Below are positions 56,756-64,000 of a stretch of DNA of 64,000 nucleotides, one piece after another. Every line of letters starts with the position of its first letter. The first letter of the stretch is position 1. The stretch is from Aristolochia californica (taxonomy: Eukaryota; Streptophyta; Magnoliopsida; Piperales; Aristolochiaceae), in contig JARWKL010000006.1 in the NCBI GenBank assembly GCA_029961685.1, positions 9,244,748 to 9,308,747 on the forward strand. Reading direction: 5' to 3'. A program made the position numbers and the translations under genes. The notes under the pieces are model-generated. The model searched no databases. It worked only from the letters and a program-made list of their open reading frames with translations, and was not told the DNA's origin.

Positions 56756-59469
56756 GGATCCATAGGTCATTTGCATCTTAAACAGCTTTCAAGCATGCAT
56801 ATCCATTTTTAAAACATGTGGAGAAATCTCTTTCTTATAAAATTTCCAGCTATTAGGGCTAAACTAGTGGTATTTCCCAAACTTGGATAACAAAACTTTG
56901 GTGTTCATTGTTTGGTTTGTGAATAAATTTTATCTACTTATATTTATTATTGTTTTAAACTTTTTCCATACATAAACTCTAAAATTTTCATTTTTTGTGA
57001 TCTATTTGTGTTTTCATCACTTTTCTACTTTACGAGATGAAGGGGGAGTGGAAACTCATGTTTTGATTTAAGAAAAAAGTATACATCTAAAATGGAAATG
57101 CATAACGCACAAATGTAGAGGGAGATAATCCTAAAAAGTGTCTATAATTTTTTGGGATTTTAAACACTTTTTAGTTTTTATATATTAGGTTTTGTAATCA
57201 TCGAGAAAAGAGGGAGGTGGGGGATTTTTCAACTGAGTGTTGACTGCCAATCCATAAGTCATTTCTAACAAAAATATAGCCCATTGCACTTGATAAATAA
57301 CTTTACAATCACCTATGATTGTTAGGTTAGCTTTTTGTAAGTGAGCAAAATAGTAGCTTGTTTGACTCGGGTAAATATCACACTGCACGTTCATTTGAGA
57401 ATTTAATGAGTGTTTGTTATTCTCTTTAAAAGGTTTGGATCCATAGGTCATTTTCACCTTTATCTTGTTTCAAGCATTCATATCCATTTTTAAAACATGT
57501 GTAGAAATCTCTTTCTTATAAAATTTCAAGCTATTAGGGTTTAACTAGTGGAATTTCTCAAACTTGGATAACAATACTTTTGTGTTCATTTGTGGGGTGT
57601 GAATAAATTTTCTTTACTTACATTTTTTATAGTTTTAAACTTTTTCCATAAATAAACTCTAAAATTTTCATTTTATTGTGATCTATTTGCGTTTTCATCA
57701 CTTTTCTTGTTTACGAGATGAAGGGGGAGTAGAAATTCATGTTTTTATTAAAGAAATAAGTATACATCTAAAATGGAAATGCACAATGCACTAATGTAGG
57801 GGGATATAATTCAAAAAGTATCTGTAATTTTTAAGGATTGTAAACTCTTTCGTGTTTTTAAATATTAGGTGTTGCAATCGTCGGGAAAAGGGGAGGCATG
57901 GGATTTTTAAATAGTGTTGACTCCAAATCCATAAATCATTTCTTACAAAATATTGCCAGTTATGCAAGATAAATCACTTTACCATCATCTATGATTGTTA
58001 GGTCAGCTTTTTGTAAGTTGGCAAAATAATGGCTTGTTTGACTCGGGTAAATATCCCACCGCATGTTCACTTGAGAATTTAATGAGAATTTGTTATTCTC
58101 TTTAAAAGGTTTGGATCCATAGGTCATTTGCATCTTAAACAGCTTTCAAGCATGCCTATCCATTTTTAAAACATGTGGAGAAATCTCTTTCTTATAAAAT
58201 TTTCAGTTGTTAGGGCTGAACTAGTGGCATTTCCCAAACTTGGATAACAAAACTTTTGTGTTAATTTTTGGTGTGTGAATAAATTTTATCTACTTATATT
58301 TATTATTGTTTTAAACTTTTTCCATGCATAATCTCTAAAATTTTCATTTTTTGTGATCTATTTGTGTTTTCATCACTTTTCTTGTTTACGAGATGAAGGG
58401 GGAGTGGAAACTCATGTTTTGATTTAAGAAAAAAGTATATATCTAAAATGAAAATGCATAATGCACAAATGTAGAGGGAGATAATCCCAAAAAGTGTCTT
58501 TAATTTTTAGGGATTGTAAACACTTTTTAGTTTTTATATATTAGGTTTTGTAATTATCGTGAAAAGGGGGAGGCGGGGGATTTTTCAACTGAGTGTTGAC
58601 TGCCAATCCATAAGTCATTTCTACCAAAAATATATCCCATTGCACATGATAAATAGCTTTACAATCACCTATGATTGTTAGGTTAGCTTTTTGTAAGTGA
58701 GCAAAATAGTTGCTTGTTTGACTCGGGTAAATATCCCACCGCACGTTCATTTGAGAATTTAATGAGTGTTTGTTATTCTCTTTAAAAGGTTTTGATCCAT
58801 AGGTCATTTTCACCTTTATCTTGTTTCAAGCATTCATATCCATTTTTAAAACATGTGTAGAAATCTCTTTCTTATAAAATTTCAAGCTATTAGGGTTTAA
58901 CTAGTGGAATTTCTCAAACTTGGATAACAATACTTTTGTGTTCATTTGTGGTGTGTGAATAAATTTTCTTTACTTACATTTGTTATAGTTTTAAACTTTT
59001 TCCATAAATAAACTCTAAAATTTTCATTTTATTGTGATCTATTTGCGTTTTCATAACTTTTCTTGTTTACGAGATGAAGGGGGAGTAGAAACTCATGTTT
59101 TTATTCAAGAAATAAGTATACATCTAAAATGGAAATGCACAATGAACTAATGTAGAGGGAGATAATTCAAAAAAGTATCTATAATTTTTAAGGATTGTAA
59201 ACTCTTTCGTGTTTTTAATTAGGTGTTGCAATCGTCGGGAAATGGGGACGTATGGGATTGTTAAACTAAGTGTTGACTGCCAATCCATAAACCATTTCTT
59301 ACAAAAATGCTGCCCGTTACACATGATAAATCACTTTAAAATCATCTATGATTGTTAGGTCAGATTTTTGTAAGTGGTCAAAATAATGGCTTGTTTGACT
59401 CGGGTAAATATCCCACAGCACGCTCACTTGAAAATTTTATGAGTATTTGTTATTCTCTTTAAAAGGTTT
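56756..59469. repeat. Two-unit higher-order repeat, period about 1357 bp (two copies)
   Basis: Landmark pairs 56756/58113, 57437/58793 and 58113/59470 are 1357, 1356 and 1357 bp apart. One unit type has CTTAAACAGCTTTCAAGC, ATGTGGAGAAATC and TTAGGGCT. The other has TTGTTTCAAGCATTCATATCC, TTAGGGTTTAACTAGTGG and GATAACAATAC. The two copies differ at few sites, so this is among the youngest duplications in the window. Confidence 0.82.
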
Positions 59470-60109
59470 GGATCCATAGGTCATTTTCATATTTAACTTG
59501 TTTCAAGCATTCATATCCATTTTTAAAACATGTGTAGAAATCTCTTTCTTATAAAATTTCAAGCTATTAGGGTTTAACTAGTGGAATTTCTCAAACTTGG
59601 ATAACAATACTTTTGTGTTCATTTGTGGTGTGTGAATAAACTTTCTTTACTTATATTTGTTATTGTTTTAAACTTTTTCCATAAATAAACTCGAAAATTA
59701 TCATTTGATCGTGTTCTATTTACGTTTTCATCACTTTTCTTATTTATGAGATGAAGGGGGAGTGGAAACTCATGTTTTGATTTCAGAAAAAAACTATACA
59801 TCTAAAATTGAAAAGCACAAATCACAAATGTAGATGGAGATAATTCAATAAAGTGTCTATAATTTTTAGGGATTTTAAACTCTTTCTAGTTTTTATATAT
59901 TAGCTTTTGCAATCGTCAGGAAAAGTGGGAGTCAGGGGATTTTTATAATATTGCCTGTTACGCATTATAAATCGCTTTACAATCATCTATGATTGTTAGG
60001 TCAACTTTTTGTAAGTGGGCAAAATAATGGCTTGTTTGACTCGGGTAAAATCCCACCGCAAGTTCACTTGCAAATTTAATGAGCATTTGTTATTCTCTTT
60101 AGTAGATTT
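59470..60109. repeat. 640-bp deletion unit between two higher-order blocks
   Basis: This unit starts like the second member of the two-unit repeat (TTTAACTAGTGG, GATAACAATAC). It lacks the CTGAGTGTTGACTCCC segment near 59943 and goes from GGGGATTTTTATAA directly to TATTGCC. That loss resembles those near 61215 and 63165, so the unit may be the source of, or derived from, the three-unit repeat to its right. Confidence 0.65.
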
Positions 60110-63100
60110 GGATCCATAGGTCATTTGCATCTTAAACAGGTTTCAAGCATGCATATCCATTTTTAAAACTTGTGTAAAAATCTCTTTCTAATCAAATTGC
60201 AAGCTATTAGGGTTGAACTATTGGCCTTTCCCAAGCTTGGATAACTAAACATTTGGGTTCATATGTGGTGTGTGAATAAATTTTATTTACTAATATTTAT
60301 TATTTTTTAAAACTTTTTCCATACATAAACTTTCAAAATTTTCATTTTGTTGTTATTTTTTTTGCGTTTTCATCTCTTTTCTTGTTTACGAGATGAAGAG
60401 GAAGTGGAAACTCAAGTTTTGATTGAAGAAAAAAGTATACATCTGAAATTGAAAGTGTCTGTAAATTTTAGGGATTTTAAACTATTTTTAGTTTTTATAT
60501 AATAGGTTTTGCAATCATCGGGAAAAGGGGGAGGCGGGGGATTTTTAAACTGAGTGTTGACTTCCAATCCATAAGTCATTTCTAAAAACAAATATAGCCT
60601 GTTACACATGATAAATCACTTTACAATCATCTATGATTATTAGGTCAACTTTTTGTAAGTGGGCAAAATAATGGCTTGTTTGACTCGGGTAAATATCCCA
60701 CTACACGTTCACTTGAGAATTTAATGAGCGTTTGTTATTCTCCTTAAAGGTTTGGATCCATAGGTCATTTGCATCTTGAACAGGTTTCAAGCATGCATAT
60801 CCATTTTAAAAACATCTGAACAATGCTTCTTTTAAAATTCCAAGATATTAGAGTTGAACTAGTGCAATTTCCAAAACTTGGATAAAAAAACTTTTGTGTT
60901 CATTCGTGGTGTGTGAATAAATTTTCTTTACTTACATTTGTTAATGTTTGAAACTTTTTCCATAAATAAACTCTAAAATTTTTATTTTGTTGTGATCTTT
61001 TTACATTTTCGTCACTTTTCTTGTTTACGAGATGAAGGGGGAGTGGAAACTCATGTTTTGATATATGAAAAAAGTATACATCTAAAATTGAAATGAACAA
61101 ATGTAGATGGAGATAATTCCAAAAAGTGTCTGTAATTTTTAGGGATTGTAAACTCTTTCAAGTTTTTATATATTAGGTTTTGCATTCGTCGGGAAAAGTG
61201 GGAGTCGGGGGTTTTTAAAATATAGCCCGTTACGCATGATAAATCGCTTTACAATTATCTATGATTGTTATGTCAGCTTTTTGTAAGTGGGCAAAATAAT
61301 GGCTTTTTCAACTCAGGAAAATATCCCAACTCACGTTTACATGAGAATTTAATGAGCATTTTTTATTCTCTTTAAAAGGTTTCGATCCATAGGTCATTTT
61401 CATCTTTACCATCTTTCAAGCATTCACATCCATTTTTAAAACATGTGTAGAAATCTCTTTCGTATAAAATTTCAAGCTATAAGGGTTTAACTAGATGAAT
61501 TTCCCAAACTTGGATAACAATACTTTTGTGTTCATTTGTGGTCTGTGAATAATTTTCTTTACTTACATTTGTTATTGTTTTAAACTTTTTCCATACATAA
61601 ACTCGAAAATTATCATTTTGTTGTGATCTATTTGTGTTTTCATCTCTTTTCTTGTTTACGAGATGAAAGGGGTGAGGAAACGCAAGTTTTGATTTCAGAA
61701 AAAATATACATCTAAAATGGAAATGTAGAATGCACAGATGCAGAGCGAGATAATTCAAAAAATGTCTGTAATTTTAAGGTATTGTAAACTCTTTTTAGTT
61801 TTTATAAATGAGGTTTTGCCATTTCGTAAAAAGGGGGAGACGGGGGATTTTTAAACTGAGAGTTGACTTCCAATCCATAAGTCATTTCATACAAAAATAT
61901 AGCCTGTTACACATGATAAATCGCTTTATATTCACCTATGATTATTAGGTCTGTTTTTTGTAAGTGGGAAAAATAATGGCTTGTTTGACTCGGGTAAATA
62001 TCCCACCGCACGTTCACTTGAGAATTTATTGAGCGTTTCATATTCTCTTTAAAAGGTTTGGATCCATAGGTCATTTGAAAAATAAGCAGGTTTCAAGCAT
62101 GCATATCCATTTTTAAAACATGTGTAGAAATCTCTTTCTTATAAAATTCCGAGCTATTAGGGTTGAACTAGTGGCATTTACCAAACTTGGATAACAAAAC
62201 TTCTGGGTTCATTTGTGGTGTGTGAATAAATTTTCTTTACTGACATTCGTTATTGTTTTAAACTTTTTCCATACATAAACTTTCCAATTTTCACTTTTTT
62301 TTGTGATCTATTTGCGTTTTCATCTCTTTTGTTGTTTACAAGATGAAGGGGTAGTGGAAACTCAAGTTTTGATTGAAGAAAAAAGTATACATCTAAAATT
62401 GAAAGTGTATGTAAATTTTAGGGATTGTAAACTATTTTTAGTTTTTATATAATAGGTTTTGAAATCATCGGGAAAAGGGGGAGGTGGGGGATTTTTAGAC
62501 TGAGTGTTGACTGCCAATCCATAAGTCATTTCTTAAAAAAATATAGCCCGTTACACATGATAAATCACTTTACAATCATCTATGATTGTTAGGTCAGCTT
62601 TTTGTGAGTGGGCAAAATAATGGCTTGTTTGACTCGGGTAAAATCCCACCGCACGTTCACTTGAGAATTTAATGAGAGTTTGTTATTCTCTACAAAAGTT
62701 TGGATCCTTAGGTCATTTTCATCTTTAACAGGTTTCAAGCATGCATATCCATTTTTAAAACATCTATAGAATTCTCTTTCTTATAAAATTCCAAGATATT
62801 AGAGTTGAACTAGTGGAATTTCCCAAACTTGGATAACAAAACTTTTGTGTTCATTTGTGGTGTGTGAATAAATTTTCTTTACTTACATTTGTTATTGTTT
62901 GAAAATTTTTCCATATATAAAATCTAAAATTTTCATTTTGTTGTGATCTTTTTACGTTTTCGTCACCTTTCTTGTTTACAAGATGAAGGGGGAGTGGAAA
63001 CTCATGTTTTGATATATGAAAAAAGTATACATCTTAAATTGAAATGCACAAATGTAGATGGAGATAATTCCAAAAAGTGTCTATAATTTTTAGGGATTGT

Positions 63101-63371
63101 AAACTCTTTCTAGTTTTTATATATTAGGTTTTGCAATCGTCGGGAAAAGTGGGAGTTGTGGGATTTTTAAAATATAGTCCATTACGCATGATAAATCAGT
63201 TTACAATTATCTATGATTGTTTGGTCAGCTTTTTGTATGTGGGAAAAATAATGGGTTTTTTGACTCGAGAAAATATCCCACTGCACGTTTACATGAGAAT
63301 TTAATGAGCGTTTGTTATTCTCTTTAAAAGGTTTGGATCCATAGGTCATTTTCATCTTTAACATGTTTCAA
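60110..63371. repeat. Three-unit higher-order repeat, period about 1950 bp, at the array edge
   Basis: Landmarks 60110, 60754 and 61383 match 62060, 62702 and 63335 at offsets of 1950, 1948 and 1952 bp. Deletions are shared. ATTGAAAGTGTCTGTAAATTT or its match near 60448 and 62398 lacks the usual AATGCACAAATGTAG region. Near 61215 and 63165 GGGATTTTTAAAATATAG or its match lacks the CTGAGTGTTGACTCCC region. A related loss lies near 59943. Spacings here (629-677 bp) are therefore short. The second copy is cut off by the junction at 63371. Confidence 0.8.
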
Positions 63372-63372
63372 A
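63371..63372. other. Satellite/non-satellite junction
   Basis: The last satellite unit reads normally through GGATCCATAGGTCATTTTC and AACATGTTTCAA. The next bases should be GCATGCATATCC but are AGGCTTTAATAATC, and no satellite sequence follows to the window end. The break falls about 36 bp after the unit's landmark. There is no poly-A tail, terminal TG/CA dinucleotide or target duplication that I can read from this single border. It may be the true array end or one side of an insertion. Confidence 0.88.
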
Positions 63373-63828
63373 GGCTTTAATAATCTTCAAGAAGCCCTTG
63401 AAGTAGCCAAACTAACCATAGGTACCAATTACTATATTGCTCCGTCCTTAAGACATATGAGAGAAGACCAAGTGTCTTATGGAATAGCCAAAGACACTAA
63501 AAGAATTATATTTTGTGATCATTGTGACACACTTACAAAGACTATTCAGAGGCTTAACGAGAAGAGAAGACTTCTAGAAGAAAAGAATTTGTTCCAGAAA
63601 GAATACATAAAAACATTTGAAGAAGAAAATAGAATTCTCAAAGCAAAGGCAACAGGTACTCTCTGGACCCAGACCCCTACTAGTGAAGGGTTTTCACTAG
63701 CTAGTTTGGCTCAAACAGCAGCCGGTAAAGACACATCAAGTCCGTTGATGGCTGGGCATTTGCCAAAAATGCCACAAGAAAAGAATAAAGAAAAGAAGAT
63801 TGAGACTGCTCCAGATAAAGATGTTTAA
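63373..63828 (+). CDS. 5'-truncated open frame, possible pararetrovirus or retrotransposon gene 3' end
   Basis: The frame is open across the junction. It has a stop at 63325 in the satellite, non-satellite codons from 63373, a first ATG at 63457 and a TAA at 63826. That gives about 151 residues after the junction, or 123 from the ATG. Counting from the ATG, a single CxxC pair (Cys20, Cys23) follows a basic, beta-like start. A charged helix rich in Lys, Glu and Leu spans about 26-65 and should form a coiled coil. Then comes a Ser/Thr/Ala-rich linker and a Lys/Glu-rich tail. The 28 residues before the ATG also look like real protein (an amphipathic helix with Ala and Leu, then GTNYYIAPSL), so the original start probably lay upstream and was lost. 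The upstream part is loosely reminiscent of the region after the viroplasmin-like fold in caulimovirid transactivators, but that is a weak impression. A gag-like retrotransposon protein or an unrelated host gene exon is possible. Confidence 0.5.
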   Translation, partial: GFNNLQEALEVAKLTIGTNYYIAPSLRHMREDQVSYGIAKDTKRIIFCDHCDTLTKTIQRLNEKRRLLEEKNLFQKEYIKTFEEENRILKAKATGTLWTQTPTSEGFSLASLAQTAAGKDTSSPLMAGHLPKMPQEKNKEKKIETAPDKDV

Positions 63829-64000
63829 TTCTGTAAAGATTTCCTCTCACTTTGGATTCATTCCAAGCATGTGGTAAAAGCATTGTGTAACCCTCTGAGG
63901 TTTCATGGGCCTGAGTTCCGTTTGTTGCCCACGATTGTCCATGAGTGACAGAAGGGCTTGTTGTTTCAGAATGTTGACGGAGCCCGTGACCAAATCTATG
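63829..64000. other. Unassigned flank beyond the open frame
   Basis: These 172 bases are not satellite and are visibly less AT-rich. They contain no long open frame, tRNA-like fold or tandem motif that I can support. If the open frame is the last gene of a pararetrovirus-like element, this stretch would be its 3' untranslated or promoter-proximal region. I cannot identify a polyadenylation signal or TATA box with confidence. Confidence 0.5.

Larger units (their letters stand above)
1..63371. repeat. Tandem satellite array, unit about 669 bp, all units in the same orientation
   Basis: One AT-rich unit recurs throughout. First bases of the GGATCC landmark (or variant) are: 466, 1137, 1797, 2465, 3136, 3786, 4455, 5127, 5794, 6466, 7139, 7821, 8312, 8981, 9651, 10320, 10992, 11671, 12334, 13008, 13680, 14335, 15014, 15677, 16349, 16996, 17658, 18328, 19001, 19672, 20343, 21022, 21681, 22353, 23023, 23702, 24373, 25004, 25627, 26307, 26976, 27646, 28318, 28991, 29657, 30328, 31000, 31671, 32351, 33016, 33677, 34358, 35027, 35697, 36706, 37374, 38015, 38695, 39379, 40050, 40723, 41395, 42053, 42724, 43393, 44065, 44722, 45402, 46022, 46695, 47382, 48065, 48743, 49429, 50108, 50790, 51472, 52150, 52758, 53431, 54106, 54723, 55396, 56078, 56756, 57437, 58113, 58793, 59470, 60110, 60754, 61383, 62060, 62702, 63335. 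Positions were read by eye. The window opens part-way into a unit (about +205 from the landmark), so the array continues to the left. Neighbouring units differ at many sites. Confidence 0.97.

Noticed and set aside
1..63371. CRISPR array or similar repeat-spacer system
   Set aside because: The whole 670-bp unit is repeated with no unique spacers, and the period and composition are those of a eukaryotic satellite.
63701..63883. Minus-strand 60-residue frame opposite the end of the truncated gene
   Set aside because: It overlaps the better supported plus-strand frame antisense and lacks recognisable features.

Overview
The window is almost entirely one long tandem (satellite) array. From base 1 to about 63371 a single AT-rich unit is repeated head to tail in one orientation. 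I located 95 copies of one landmark in the unit (GGATCC or a close variant). The first is at 466 and the last at 63335, which gives a mean spacing of about 669 bp. Most spacings are 655-687 bp. The exceptions are one 491-bp unit, one 1009-bp interval and about a dozen units of 608-647 bp with internal deletions. I saw no transposon, RNA gene or convincing protein gene inside the array. The recurrent short open frames are frames of the satellite itself.

The array is not uniform. Left part (1 to about 45 kb): units near 671 bp. Right part (about 45-59 kb): units near 680 bp, partly because a G-rich tract in each unit is longer. The last 3.3 kb of the array: units of 629-677 bp with shared deletions. 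Diagnostic substitutions show higher-order repeats laid over the basic unit. These are two diverged multi-unit blocks about 9.35 kb apart (8.05-16.3 kb and 17.4-25.6 kb), a three-unit block repeated 5.37 kb apart (29-35.9 kb), a block repeated 9.05 kb apart (30.4-41 kb), a two-unit repeat of 1357 bp (56.7-59.5 kb) and a three-unit repeat of about 1950 bp (60.1-63.3 kb). A 129-bp perfect duplication near 36.0 kb and a run of 22 G at 47830 stand out locally.

At 63371/63372 the satellite stops inside a unit and unrelated, less AT-rich sequence begins. It carries an open frame ending at 63828 that has no start codon of its own at the junction. It encodes a CxxC pair, a coiled coil and a Lys/Glu-rich tail. 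It may be the 3' end of a retroelement gene, and a plant pararetrovirus (caulimovirid) transactivator-like protein is my weak best guess. The remaining 172 bases are unassigned.

The organism is a eukaryote and a higher plant is most likely, from the long AT-rich satellite and the pararetrovirus-like neighbour, but neither proves it. The window suits heterochromatin (pericentromeric, interstitial or subtelomeric), and the sequence does not say which. No pathway or operon is present. The interest lies in how the array evolved and in its edge.
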